Below are positions 45,176-54,704 of a stretch of 64,000 bases of DNA, one piece after another. The translations under genes and the position numbers were made by a program. The stretch's first letter is position 1. Each line of letters starts with the position of its first letter. The notes under the pieces were generated by a model. That model was not told where the DNA came from, ran no database searches, and worked only from the letters and a program-made list of their open reading frames with translations. Origin of the DNA: Aureococcus anophagefferens (lineage: Eukaryota > Sar > Pelagophyceae > Pelagomonadales > Pelagomonadaceae); contig NW_008705566.1 of assembly GCF_000186865.1 (NCBI RefSeq), forward strand, positions 2,691,914-2,755,913. Direction: 5' to 3'.

Positions 45176-46345
45176 GCGGAGCATCTTCTTCGCCCACGCG
45201 TCCGCGGCGGCGTCGCCGTCGGCCGCCTTGACGCTCTGGTAGGCCTGGACGGCCCAGAGCACGTCCCGGAGCGCGCGGCGATCCAGCAGGTCGAGCTCCG
45301 GCGCCCAGAAGCGCACGATGAGGACGACGCGGTCGCTTTCGCACGGGTTCCACGTCTCGTGGACGAAGCTCCCGTCGAAGCAGAAGGCCTCGCCGGGCCG
45401 CCAGTGGTGCTTCGGCGCGGTGCCGGCGCGGATCCAGGCGCCGCCCTCGGCGACGAGGCCCACGTGGGCGCCGAGGAGGAAGTTGCGGTTGTCGCTGTGC
45501 GGCGCGCAGCCCGTGCGCGGGGGCTGGCGCGCGAAGAAGACCTCCTGCGCGTGCGCGAACGCGCCGCTCGCTTTCAGCAAGTCCAGCGTGCCCGGGAAGC
45601 GCGACGCGTGCGTCGATGGCTCGTCGTCGAGGAAGAGGCCGAGGATGCGCCACTCCGGCGCGTAGCTCGCGCCGTGCTCCGCGACGCCGGCGCCGGTCCA
45701 CGCGTCCCGCGGCGCCGCCGCGACCTCCCGGGCCATGACGCGCCAGCCGGCGGCGAGGGCGCGCAGCCAGGCGAAGTCGGCGGTGGTCACGTCACGCGTC
45801 GGCGTGTTCCTCATGCGGGGCAGCCACGCGGTCGACCGCTGCCGGCCGAGCCGCGCGCCGGAGCCGTCGAGGACGTCGCGGTCGACCGTCTCGCCCGCGG
45901 CGAGCCGCGCGACGAGCGCGCCGGCGCGCCGCGAGTCGCCGCCGTGGCGCCGGATGAAGACGCGGAGCCGCCGCCAGAACGGCCCGCCGCCGGGCGCGGC
46001 GCAGCGCGCGAGCAGCGACGCCTCGTCGTCGCGCTCCGGGTCGTCGGGGAGCGGCGGCGGCCGCGTCGTCGTACGCGGCGTCGCTGTACGCGGCGTCGCT
46101 GTACGCGGCGTCGCGTCGAGGCGCGCGAAGCTCGGCAGCGCGCCCGCGATGGCCGCGCCGTCGCCTCGCACAAGCCGGCAGGCCTCGAGCGCGAGCGCCG
46201 CCTGCGCCGGTCGCTTCTTGTTCGCCGCCTTGACCGCGGCCTTGAGCACCTTGGCGCGCGTCGACGCCGCCGCGGGATCCCAGCTCGCCGGCAGCGTCAC
46301 GCGCAGCGTCGTGTCCGCAGCGATCTCGACGACGACGACCCCCAT
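45161..46345 (-). CDS. Aspartyl/asparaginyl beta-hydroxylase-like 2-oxoglutarate oxygenase
   Basis: A 394-residue protein. The C-terminal half matches the AspH catalytic domain: CAPHSDNRNFLLGAHVGL (first iron His), WIRAGTAPKHHWRPGEAF, CFDGSFVHETWNPCESDR (second His) and VVLIVRFWAPEL. AspH enzymes use two His rather than the usual His-Asp-His facial triad, consistent with this. The N-terminal half is Ala-rich and includes a TPRTA microrepeat encoded by a 15-bp tandem repeat (about 46065-46115). No signal peptide or membrane anchor is visible, unlike animal AspH, so a cytosolic role is possible. It diverges from the ankyrin gene, with 112 bp between starts. Confidence 0.82.
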   Translation of the reverse strand: MGVVVVEIAADTTLRVTLPASWDPAAASTRAKVLKAAVKAANKKRPAQAALALEACRLVRGDGAAIAGALPSFARLDATPRTATPRTATPRTTTRPPPLPDDPERDDEASLLARCAAPGGGPFWRRLRVFIRRHGGDSRRAGALVARLAAGETVDRDVLDGSGARLGRQRSTAWLPRMRNTPTRDVTTADFAWLRALAAGWRVMAREVAAAPRDAWTGAGVAEHGASYAPEWRILGLFLDDEPSTHASRFPGTLDLLKASGAFAHAQEVFFARQPPRTGCAPHSDNRNFLLGAHVGLVAEGGAWIRAGTAPKHHWRPGEAFCFDGSFVHETWNPCESDRVVLIVRFWAPELDLLDRRALRDVLWAVQAYQSVKAADGDAAADAWAKKMLREPGT

Positions 46346-46457
46346 CGATGTGGGCTCCTACATCGTCGCAATTACCATGAGCGTCAACTTGCCGTTGGTG
46401 CCGTCTTCGTTGATCTACGGCGCTGCCCGATGCCGTAGCCCATCGACCCAAAACGGC

Positions 46458-47477
46458 ATGGCCGTCGCGCCCGACGAGTGGGAGAATTTGGCCATCGAGG
46501 CGGACAACGCGTCGCTCGAGGGGAAGGAGGCGGACCCGGACGCCATCCCCAACAACGCCCAGGCCTACGCCCAGCAGCTCAAGGACCAGCGCAACGAGAT
46601 CCGCAAGAAATAGCTCGAGGACGCGCTCGCGACCTTCGCCCTGGACCCCAAGGCCGAGCGGCGGAAGAACAAGAAGCCCTTCGTGTGCTGCTGCCCCGGC
46701 GTGCGGCGCTTCTTCGGGCTGTGCTACTTCAAGAACCTCCACGAGGCCGTCATCGACGGCGACACGTCGACGATCATCAGCAAGCTCCAGAACGCGCAGG
46801 CCAAGGACGCGCGGGCCATCAAGCGCCTGGGCGGCGTCGAGCGCACGGTCCACGGCAAGAAGCACGACGGCGAGGAGAACAAGGACCACTTCCAGGGCAA
46901 GGCCGCCGCGCTCAGCAACAAGTACGACAAGCACGGGCGCACGCCGCTGAGCCTCGCGGTCAAGGAGGAGCGCGAGGACATCGTCGACCTGCTGCTGAGC
47001 CTCCAGGCGGACCCGGACATGAGCGAGGACCTCGAGCACCACCCGGCGCGGCTCACGGGCGCGTCGCCGGTCATGCACGCGGTGCTCGCGGACCTGCCGG
47101 GCTCGATCCTCAAGCTCCAGAGCTCCCACGCGGACTTCAACCTCAAGAACAAGCACGGCATGACGGCCGTCATGCTCGCCTGCCTCTCGGGCGACGCGGA
47201 CCTCCTGGAGATGCTGCTCGAGCAGGGCGGCGACCCGGAGGCCAAGGACAAGGGCGGCTGGACGCCCCTCATCTACGCGGCCTACGGCGGCAACCTGGAG
47301 TGCGTCAAGGCCATCCTCGAGACGGGCGCGTCGAAGAAGACGAAGGACAAGCACAAGCACACGGCCTACGACTGGGCCATGTACATCCGCAAGAACCTCA
47401 AGTCGTTCAAGCACGGCCAGTGCGAGGCGTACCTCGAGGAGTTCAAGCCCCAGCTCGTGCTGCGAAGACGAGGGTAA
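46458..47477 (+). CDS. Ankyrin-repeat protein interrupted by one in-frame TAG
   Basis: One frame runs from ATG 46458 to the stop at 47475-47477, except for a TAG at 46611-46613. Before it: MAVAPDEWENLAIE and a helical QQLKDQRNEIRKK; after it: LEDALATFALDPKAERR and a CCCPGVRRFFGLCYF cluster. GC3 bias is strong on both sides and no splice-site pair neatly removes the stop, so one base change (AAG or CAG to TAG) or a sequence error is the simplest reading. The distal part has four to five ankyrin repeats (HGRTPLSLAVKEEREDIV, HGMTAVMLACLSGDADLL, GGWTPLIYAAYGGNLECV). It is predicted to be a cytosolic adaptor. If translated from the next ATG, the protein starts near 46683. Confidence 0.68.
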
Positions 47478-47539
47478 CATCTGCAATTTTAGTCCCGGGA
47501 AACGCGGCTGCGACGATGAGAAAGACGGGGACGACACCA

Positions 47540-48403
47540 TTAATCGGGGAACTCGGCGGCGACGATGAGGCGGTTCTCGACGGACGCGCTCGTGTAGCGC
47601 AGCAGGCGCGCGGAGCCTCCGAGGTCGTCGACGCGGCACGCGTCCAGGAGCCGCTTGCACCGCGCGCCGAGGGCCTTCATCTCGTCGCGGTTCTCGCCGC
47701 CGCCGGCGGGCGCCGCGCCGCCGTGGTCCGCGTCGTCGAGCGTCGCCCAGGCCGAGAGGCGGACCGCGTGCTCGAAGTCGCGGCGGTCGAGGGCCCGCGC
47801 GGCCCACGCGCCGCGGCCCGCGTAGGCGGCCCAGGTGCAGAGGTGGTGGCAGCAGGTCGCCACGTAGAGCGGCGTCCCCGCCGGCGCGCGGCCGAGGATG
47901 AGGTCCGCGGCGGGCCCGCACGAGTGCTTGGCGACGCAGACGAGCCGGCCCCCGAAGCCCTCGAAGGCCGCTCGCGCGAGGTCCTCGACGACGCGCTCGC
48001 AGCGCGCGCCGCGGAACGCGAGGCGCTTCGACGCGCAGCGCCGGCCCTTGAAGGCCGCGCGGTCCAGCAGCACGTAGCGCGGCTGGGTCCCGCGCAGCGC
48101 GTCGACGGCGTCCGCGACGCGCTCCGACAGCGCGCCGCGGCCCGCGCAGCAGTCGACGACGGTCTCGGCGGTCGCGCAGGCGGCGGCGGCGTGGCGCGCG
48201 ATGCTCGTCTCCTGCAGCCAGTGCTTGGAGTCTTTCGCTCGCGCTTCCACGATGCCGCGGTCGTCGAGCTCGAGTTCCTCCAGGGAGTCGAGCGCGTGCG
48301 CGAGTGCGTGCGAGAGGTTGTTCGAGGCGACGGATGTCGTGGACCGGCGTCGTTGCTGCCGTTCCGCGACGGCGAGCTCGCACCAGACGGCGTGCTCGGG
48401 CAT
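47540..48403 (-). CDS. TRM13: TRM13-like tRNA 2'-O-methyltransferase
   Basis: A 287-residue enzyme from the ATG at 48403 (MPEHAVWCELAVA). Family motifs in order: VVDCCAGRGALSE (SAM loop), VLLDRAAFKG, CVAKHSCGPAADLIL, YVATCCHHLCTWAAYAG, FEHAVRLSAWATLDD, and MKALGARCKRLLDACRVDDL with SVENRLIVA at the end. TRM13 methylates position 4 of tRNA acceptor stems in eukaryotes. The usual N-terminal zinc fingers are absent, so the protein is shorter than fungal or animal TRM13. Either the fingers are dispensable here or an upstream exon is missing. Short GCTCATCAT-type repeats lie just upstream (48420-48480). Confidence 0.85.
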   Translation of the reverse strand: MPEHAVWCELAVAERQQRRRSTTSVASNNLSHALAHALDSLEELELDDRGIVEARAKDSKHWLQETSIARHAAAACATAETVVDCCAGRGALSERVADAVDALRGTQPRYVLLDRAAFKGRRCASKRLAFRGARCERVVEDLARAAFEGFGGRLVCVAKHSCGPAADLILGRAPAGTPLYVATCCHHLCTWAAYAGRGAWAARALDRRDFEHAVRLSAWATLDDADHGGAAPAGGGENRDEMKALGARCKRLLDACRVDDLGGSARLLRYTSASVENRLIVAAEFPD

Positions 48404-48634
48404 TTCAGGGATCACTCTGCGAGGTGCTCATCATTGCTCTCATCATGCTCATCACGATGAGGTGCTCATCATTGCGAGGTGCACCGACCGCTTCAAGTAG
48501 AACTTCATCCATTGAGGTTGAGGTTTACGAAGTTAGAAGGGATGAGATCACGGGTGGGATGCGCCCGCGCGGCGGTCGCGTGCTCGGAGGCTCGCGCTTC
48601 GGAGGGGTGGGATATCGGCGTGGGTGTCCACGGC

Positions 48635-50500
48635 CTAGTCGTGGGGGTTGATGCCCGCGCCGTTGCCGCACTCGCAGAGTCCGCACTGGCCGTACCACCA
48701 GTCGCACTCGGTGGTGGGCGTGAGCGTCGGGGCGCTGGTAGGCATCGGCGAGGGCATGTGCGTCGGCTTCGCCGTGGGAATGGAGGTGGGCTCCTCCGTG
48801 GGCTCGGGAGTCGGGATCCCCGTGGGCGACGGCGTCGGGTACGGCGTCGGGACCGGGATGGGCATGCCCGTCGGCTCCGTGGTCGGGATCGACGAGGGCA
48901 GCGCCGAGGGCAACGGCGTCGGCATCGGCGACGGCATGGTCGTCGGCAGCGGCAGCGGCACGCCCGTGGGCGCGCTGCTGGGCAGGCTCGAAGGCAACGC
49001 CGTGGGCGAGGGCGTCGGGAGGGGCACGGGGGCCATGGACGGGTAGCCGGTCGGCGCGCTCGACGGCTCGCTCGTGGGCTCGGGAGTCGGCCAGCTCGTC
49101 GGCTCTGGCGACGGCACGGAGGTCGGCGCGGGCACGGGCATCTCCGTGGGCTTCGACGTGGGGGTCGACGTCGGGAGCGGCACGGGCACGCCCGTGGGGT
49201 AGCCCGTGGGCGTCGTCGTCGGCTTGGAGGTCGGCACGCTCGTCGGGACGGGCGCGGGCACGCCCGTGGGCTCGGACGTCGGAATCGACGTCGGCGTCGC
49301 CGTCGGCGCGGGCGCGGGAACGCCGGTCGGTTCGCTGGTAGGAATCGAGGTCGGCGTGATCGTCGGCACCGGGATCGGCACCGACGTCGGATGTTCCGTC
49401 GGCTTCGACGTCGGGATCGACGTCGGCGCGGGGGTAGGCATGACCTCGTATTTGATGTACACGAAGGTCGTGTTGTAGAGGTAGGCCGCGACGCGGCTGT
49501 CCATGGTGCCGTCGAGGTTGCCGATGTTGATGCCGTACTTGTCCGTGTAAAACAACAAGTCCTGCTGCCAGTCGACGGACACGGAGTTGGCGTCCTTGAC
49601 GTCGCTGTAGAGCGTCGTCGGCGAGTCGAAGTCGATGGCGGCCTTGTAGACGGCGTCGTTGCCCGTCCAGTAGACCTCGCGGTCCTCGGAGTCGACCGAC
49701 AGGCCGACGATGTCGTACGTCGACGGCGCGAAGTACGTGGACATCTCGCTGTAGGTCGCGCCGACCGTCGAGTAGTCCGTGTAGTAGATGGCGCCCGAGG
49801 CCGTGAGGTAGACCTTGCCCGCCTTCTTGTCGACGGCGACGGCGTAGGCGTCCTCGATGTTGGTGACGAGCGTGACCTCGTCGTCGCCCGTGTACATGTT
49901 GCAGGACATGAGCGTGCCCATGGAGCTGTCGACGAAGTAGAGCTTCTCCGTGTACTCCCAGGAGTCGAGGCCCAGGCCCGAGCAGGAGTCGGCCGTGCAG
50001 TAGTCGATGAGCTCGACGGGGTTGCGGCCGTCGATGTCGACCTTCCAGACGGCGCCGCTGTCCTCGACGAAGTAGACGTAGGTCTCGTTGGCGCCCATGA
50101 CGACGCCCTGGGCCTTGCCCGTCGTGTCCACGAGGACCGTCGCCTGGATGCCCTCGAACTCGTTCTGCATGACCCAGACGTACGACAGCGAGCTCGTGCC
50201 CTCGGTCCAGAGCGCGGTCCACTCCTCGGCGACGGTCGGCGCCGCCGTGAGCGCGTAGATCTCCTCGGCGGCGAGCTGGCGCTCGCTGTCCGTCGCCGCG
50301 GCGCACTCGCAGGCCGGGCACGCGCTCAGGCTGCTCGGGTCCTCGCCGAGCATCCCGTAGAGCTTCGCCGAAGCCTTCTTGATGCCCCGGCCCGCGAGGA
50401 TCTTCACGTTGTCGCTCGCGCCGATGAGCACGCCGAGGCCCGCCATGGCCGCGACGACGGCGCCCGCGCTCAGCGCCCGCTTCGACGTCGGGAGCGACAT
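48635..50500 (-). CDS. Secreted/type II membrane YWTD-propeller protein with PT-repeat stalk
   Basis: A 621-residue protein. An N-terminal signal anchor (SAGAVVAAMAGLGVLIGA) is followed by a Cys pair (CPACEC) and a beta-propeller of LDLR/YWTD type: VYFVEDSGAVWKVDIDGRN, LYFVDSSMGTLMSC, VYLTASGAIYYTD and VYWTGNDAVYKAAID. Residues about 355-595 are a tandem Pro/Thr/Ser stalk of units such as PTSIPTSEPTGVPAPAP, close to the PT repeats common in stramenopile secreted proteins and probably O-glycosylated. The chain ends in a small Cys cluster (CDWWYGQCGLCEC). The likely role is cell-surface binding. The stalk DNA is a minisatellite with 36- and 48-bp units, so copy number may vary between strains. 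Confidence 0.75.
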   Translation of the reverse strand: MSLPTSKRALSAGAVVAAMAGLGVLIGASDNVKILAGRGIKKASAKLYGMLGEDPSSLSACPACECAAATDSERQLAAEEIYALTAAPTVAEEWTALWTEGTSSLSYVWVMQNEFEGIQATVLVDTTGKAQGVVMGANETYVYFVEDSGAVWKVDIDGRNPVELIDYCTADSCSGLGLDSWEYTEKLYFVDSSMGTLMSCNMYTGDDEVTLVTNIEDAYAVAVDKKAGKVYLTASGAIYYTDYSTVGATYSEMSTYFAPSTYDIVGLSVDSEDREVYWTGNDAVYKAAIDFDSPTTLYSDVKDANSVSVDWQQDLLFYTDKYGINIGNLDGTMDSRVAAYLYNTTFVYIKYEVMPTPAPTSIPTSKPTEHPTSVPIPVPTITPTSIPTSEPTGVPAPAPTATPTSIPTSEPTGVPAPVPTSVPTSKPTTTPTGYPTGVPVPLPTSTPTSKPTEMPVPAPTSVPSPEPTSWPTPEPTSEPSSAPTGYPSMAPVPLPTPSPTALPSSLPSSAPTGVPLPLPTTMPSPMPTPLPSALPSSIPTTEPTGMPIPVPTPYPTPSPTGIPTPEPTEEPTSIPTAKPTHMPSPMPTSAPTLTPTTECDWWYGQCGLCECGNGAGINPHD

Positions 50501-51164
50501 GGCGAGACCTGCGGGCGTTCGGGGACGTGAGCGCGCGCGGTTCGAGCGACGCGAGGGGGCCCCGGCGCGTCGAGGGAGCGGAGCGCCCCGGTCGACCGGG
50601 GGGGGGGCGGCGGCGCGGGTCGGCCGGGGGCGGCGCCTCGTCGGCGCCCGGCCCGGACGGTGCCGCGGCGAGCGGCCGGCTCGGGCGGCGCGGCGGCCGA
50701 GGAGGAGGCCCGGGCGACGAGGCGAGCGCCCCGTCGTCGTCGAGCCGCCCCGCCGACCGTCGGCGCCGCCGTCGCACGCCGCGCCCCGCGCCGCGCCGCG
50801 CCGCCGTCGGGTCCGTCGCCGCTCGCTGGCNNNNNNNNNNNNNNNNNNNNNNNNNNNNNNNNNNNNNNNNNNNNNNNNNNCCCCTTCGTTGCCCCCCCCC
50901 CCCCCCCCGTCCCCGCCGTCGTCCCCGGCGCCGTCGGGGACCAAAGGCAGCCCCGGTGCGTCGTGTATGCTCGAGACGCCGGTTCGTGCGGTCGCTGGAA
51001 TTACGAACGTCTCACGAGGCTGTCCCACGCGGCGAGCTGCTGGCACGCTGCGGCTCCACCAAGCTTTGGGGACGGACGTCTACGAATTGCGGCTCGTCGA
51101 CAGGATCGGCGGCAGGTTGCTAATCTTCAACGTCGTGAAGGAGCACCTCTCTCGCCGTGTGGCA
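50501..51164. other. Low-complexity intergenic region with assembly gap
   Basis: It contains a G11 run near 50599, a 50-N gap (50831-50880) and C runs at 50892-50908, which explain the assembly break. No coding frame has convincing bias. The 250 bp right of the gap are the expected promoter and 5' untranslated region of the RS-rich gene. Confidence 0.5.
50831..50880. other. Assembly gap (50 N)
   Basis: Exactly 50 N. The right flank begins ccccttcgttg followed by poly-C; the cccttcgttg matches the right flank of the gap at 14502-14551. Confidence 0.99.
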
Positions 51165-52054
51165 ATGGGCCGGCGCGGCGACGACTTCGGCCGCGACTAC
51201 CGCAGCCGGAGCCGCGAGCGCCGGCGGCGCGACTACAGCCGGAGCCGGAGCCGCGACCGCCGCGACCGCGACCGCGACCGCGACTACGACCGGGACCGAG
51301 ACCGCCGCGACCGCGACTACGACGACCGCGACCGCGACTACGACCGCGACGACGACCGGCATCAGGGCAGACGGCGGGGACGCGATCGGGGCGCGTGATT
51401 GGAGACCGATGAATTGATTTTGTCACCCGGAAGCAGCCAGAGGCCAGGTTTCTTAGGAGAGCGGCGAAACCGAGGAGGGGGGCGAGGCCGCGGCGGCAAG
51501 GGCAAGGGCGCGCGCGACTACGACGACCTCCCGCCGAAGCCGGCGACGGCCTCCATGGCCCGCGCGCGCCGGCGCCCGCGAGCGCGCGCCGCCGCCGGGG
51601 GAAAACCCGCGAACAACCGCAGGCGCGCGCGCGCGCATGCTCGGCGGCGAACTGATGAAGAACGGCGACCCGCTCACGGTCCACGAGCAGCCGCGCGACG
51701 CGGCGCCGTGCCCGCGCGCGCCCGGCGCCCCGCGCCGCGCCCGCGCGCCGGCGACGACGCCCCCAGGCCCGAGTTCGACGAGCCGCCGCCGCCGGGCTCC
51801 GAGCCGCCGCCGCTCCCGCCGCGGCCGCCGCCGGAGCCCGTCATCTCCAAGGAGGAGTCCATCGCGTGCGTTTCTTCGGCGTCTCGCGGCCGGTTTTCCT
51901 CGCCGAACAACAGCATCGTAGGCTCGCCGTGGACGCGGCCAAGGCGACGCTCGAGAAGGTCGACGCGCTCCTCGGGGAGCTCTACGACGTGCCCGACTTC
52001 GCGGCGTTCGCCAAGTCGCGCGCGGAGGCCAAGAAGGCCAAGAAGAAGGCGTAA
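51165..52054 (+). CDS. RS/RD-rich nuclear protein, five predicted exons
   Basis: Predicted join 51165..51366, 51457..51561, 51623..51692, 51767..51865, 51922..52054, giving 202 residues. Exon 1 is an Arg-Ser/Arg-Asp tract (RDYRSRSRERRRRD, DRDRDRDYDRDRD), typical of splicing-related proteins. Exon 2 has RGGGRGRGGKGKGARDYDD, exon 3 GGELMKNGDPLTVHEQP, exon 4 Pro/Glu-rich sequence ending VISKEESIA, and exon 5 AKATLEKVDALLGELYDV plus a Lys-rich tail. Phases agree at every junction. The last intron is 56-nt GT-AG; the first three (90, 61, 74 nt) appear to be GC-AG. The second is bordered by GCGCGCGC on both sides, but in low-complexity sequence. I cannot name the family. The exon chain is a hypothesis needing cDNA. 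Confidence 0.5.
51562..51622 (+). mobile_element. Possible introner (61-nt GC-AG intron, RS-rich gene)
   Basis: GCGCGCGC lies at 51562-51569 and again at 51623-51630 directly after the terminal CAG. Phase 1 is restored on removal. The duplicated 8-mer is simple sequence, so chance matching cannot be excluded. Confidence 0.35.
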
Positions 52055-52114
52055 GCCCCTTCCTAGAAGCGGCGGTATCGGCGCGGCGGGTCGGAGAGTC
52101 GGACGGTTGAATTC

Positions 52115-54704
52115 TTAGAAGGAGATCGAGCGGTAGTAGTGGCGGTGCCGGTCGTGCTGGTGGTGCGAGAGCGCGTGGTGGTAGGCGAGGAGCTCGTCGT
52201 CGTCGTCGTGGTCGTGCTCGTCCTCGCCCTTGGACGAGTCCGTCACGGAGGCCGCGTCGAGCGACCGCGCGCTCGGCGTCCGCGGGATGTGGTGTAAGGC
52301 GCCGAGGCTCTGCTTCTCGACGAGGGCCGCGTAGGCGCCGTGCTCGATGTCGAGGAGCTCGTCGTGCGTGCCGAGCTCGACGATCTTGCCGTGCGCGACG
52401 ACGGCGATCGCGTCGCTCCGCTGGATCGTCGCGAGGCGGTGCGCGATGGCCAGCGTCGTGCGGCCCGACGCCGCGGCGTCGAGCGCCTCGAGCACCGACG
52501 CCTCGGACTCGGCGTCGAGGGCCGACGTCGCCTCGTCGAGGAGCATGAGCGTCGGCTCGCGGACGAGCGCGCGCGCGAGCGCGACGCGCTGCTTCTCGCC
52601 TGCGCGGGGTGATTCAAAATCGCTTCGACGTGGGTGTTTCACATGTTCCAAGACAAGCATCCACGCTTCGAGACCGCTCCGAGAGATGATCGCTCGTCCA
52701 AGAATCAGCCGAAACGAGCGGAACACGGCCGAGAGGGAAGTCGGGAACGTCGCGCCCTTCGCTCGCCCCGCTTCTCGCCGCCGGAGAGCCGCGTCGACTT
52801 CTCGCCCGCGGGCGTGTCGTAGCCGTCCTTGAGCGCCGCGATGACCGCGTCGACGCCCGCGGCGAAGGCCGCGGCCGCGACCTTGGCGCGGCTCGGCGGC
52901 GGCTCCATGCCGTAGGCGATGTTCTCGTAGATCGTCCGGTCGAAGAGCGACGGCTCCTGCTGGACGATGCCGACGCGCCGCCGGTGCTTGAGCACGTCCA
53001 GCGCGTCGAGGGGCACGCCGTCGACGAGCACGCGGCCCCGCTCCGGGTCGTGGAGCCGCAGCAGCAGCTTCGCGAGGGACGACTTGCCGCTGCCGCTCGC
53101 GCCGACGAGCGCCGTCGACTTGCCGGCCTCGAGGCGCAGCGTGACGCCCTCGACGGCGAAGGGCGCGTCGGGCCGCGACAGGTCGTAGCGGAACGCGACG
53201 TCCTCGAAGACGACCAAGGGCGCGGACCGGACGCAGGGGTCGAGGTTCGCGCCGCGCCGCGGGACGGCGGCGAACGCGGTCGAGAGCGTCCGCGGCTTCG
53301 CCGCGGCCGCGTCGCCGAAGATGCCCGCGTCGAGGATCTCGGGGTGGCGCGTCGCGACGAGGTCGACGTAGCGCTCCGCGGCGCCGAGCGCCTGCGCCGC
53401 GTGGTTCCCCGCGACGACGAGGCCGATGAGGCCGCCGAGGAACGCGCCGAGCGCGCCGCGGAACGCCGCGAAGGTGCCGAGGCTCAGGCCCTCGTTCTGC
53501 CGCCGCCGCGCGGCGACGATCAGCAGCGCGATCTCGCCGCAGCCGACGACGCCGTCGGCGCCGAGGCCCACGCAGATGTCCTTGAGGAGCGCCGTCCGCT
53601 TGAGCGCGAAGCCCTCGTCGAGCCGCGCCGCGTAGGTCCGGGCCTCGGCGGGCTCGGCGCCGTGCGCGCGCACCGTCGCGTGGTTCTGGACGCTCTCCGT
53701 CGCGCGCGCGAACGTGTTCGCGCGCTGCTCCTGGAGCTTCTTCGAGAACTCCTTCGCGAGGAGCGTGCGGACGCCGTGCGCGGCGAAGAAGAAGGGCACG
53801 GTGCCCATGACCCACCAGGCCAGCGTCCAGTCCGCGCGGAACATGGCGTAGCCGCCGCAGACGAGCGTCGCGGCGTGGCGCGTGACCTCGAACGCGGCGT
53901 CGCAGACGAGCCTGGGCGGGCGAAGAGAGATTCGACGTCGCTTCGACGTGAGTGTTCCGCGCGCGCGCGTTCCGAAGAAAGCATCCACGCTTCGAGACCG
54001 TTCCGAGAGATGATCGCTCGTCCAAGAATCAGCCGAAACGAGTGGAACACGGCCGAGATCGGAGCCTTTGAAGTTGGGAATTTCGCTCTCTTTTCCCGCC
54101 CCGAGACGAGCCACGACGCGCCCGTCTCCTGGAGCGTCGTCAGGAGCACGCCGACCTTGGACCCGTCGAGGTAGCGGTCGTCCTGGCGCATGATGGCCTC
54201 GAAGCAGCGCTTCTGGAGCTGGGCCTTGACGCGCTCGCTCCGCATCTCGCCGAAGCGGCGCTCGCCCGCGCCCGCCGCGAGCTGCGCGACCTTGATGAGG
54301 CCGATGAGCACGGCCGTGTCGCCGATGGACGCGCCGCAGCCCGCGGGGTTGGCGCACGTGTCCTTGGCGCCCTCGCCGCCCATCATGTCCAGGAGCCGCG
54401 CGGACAGGAGCGGCGTCGCGAACGAGCAGCCGAGCCCCACGAGCATGCAGAGGAACTTGGGCAGGCCCGGGACGAACTCCTTCCGGGCCTCGCGCGCGAC
54501 GAACTGGAACGACGGCGACGCCAGCGTCTCGAGGACCGACGCGCGGACCTTGTCGTAGGCCTTCTCGCCCCAGGTCTTGGGGATCTGCGCGTCGAGCCAG
54601 CGCGCCTCCTCCTCCTTGCGCTTGCGCTCCTCGGCCTTGGGCACGAGCCGCTTCCAGTGGCCGCTGAAGCGCCGCTTCAGCCGCCGCTTCTGGACCAGCG
54701 TCAT
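52115..54704 (-). CDS. ABC half-transporter (ABCB/TAP-like), three exons with two introners
   Basis: Predicted join (minus) 54704..54112, 53911..52779, 52599..52115, giving 736 residues. The N-terminal basic helix ([13 protein letters not shown]) and about six membrane helices ([47 protein letters not shown]) form one ABC exporter domain. One nucleotide-binding domain follows: Walker [16 protein letters not shown]-loop [13 protein letters not shown], signature [15 protein letters not shown], Walker [13 protein letters not shown] and H-loop AIAHRLAT. The signature motif is split by the second intron after the first base of its second Gly codon. A His/Asp-rich tail ([10 protein letters not shown]) ends the protein. 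It is a homodimeric exporter in the mitochondria, vacuole or ER; the substrate is unknown. Both introns are GC-AG introners. Confidence 0.85.
52600..52778 (-). mobile_element. Introner element (179-nt GC-AG intron) in ABC transporter
   Basis: Minus-strand 8-mer GCGAGAAG is at 52778-52771 and again at 52599-52592, right after the terminal CGCAG. The element proper starts CGGGGCGAGCG and ends CACCCCGCGCAG. A 79-bp core (52657-52735) differs from the other copy in this gene at only two positions. Confidence 0.9.
53912..54111 (-). mobile_element. Introner element (200-nt GC-AG intron) in ABC transporter
   Basis: Minus-strand 8-mer GCTCGTCT is at 54111-54104 and again at 53911-53904, after the terminal CCCAG. 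The element proper starts CGGGGCGGGAAAAG and ends CTTCGCCCGCCCAG, an imperfect terminal inverted repeat (11 of 14). Its core, 53981-54058, matches the sister copy almost exactly. Splicing rebuilds tg+g in GASWLVCDAAF. Confidence 0.9.

Noticed and set aside
46458..46613. Reassigned TAG codon in the nuclear code
   Set aside because: Several conserved genes here end with TAG at the expected protein length, so TAG is a normal stop.
51120..51684. Minus-strand frames opposite the RS-rich gene, one Val/Ala-rich resembling a membrane protein
   Set aside because: They arise from the antisense of an Arg-Asp repeat; the plus frame continues in phase through further exons.
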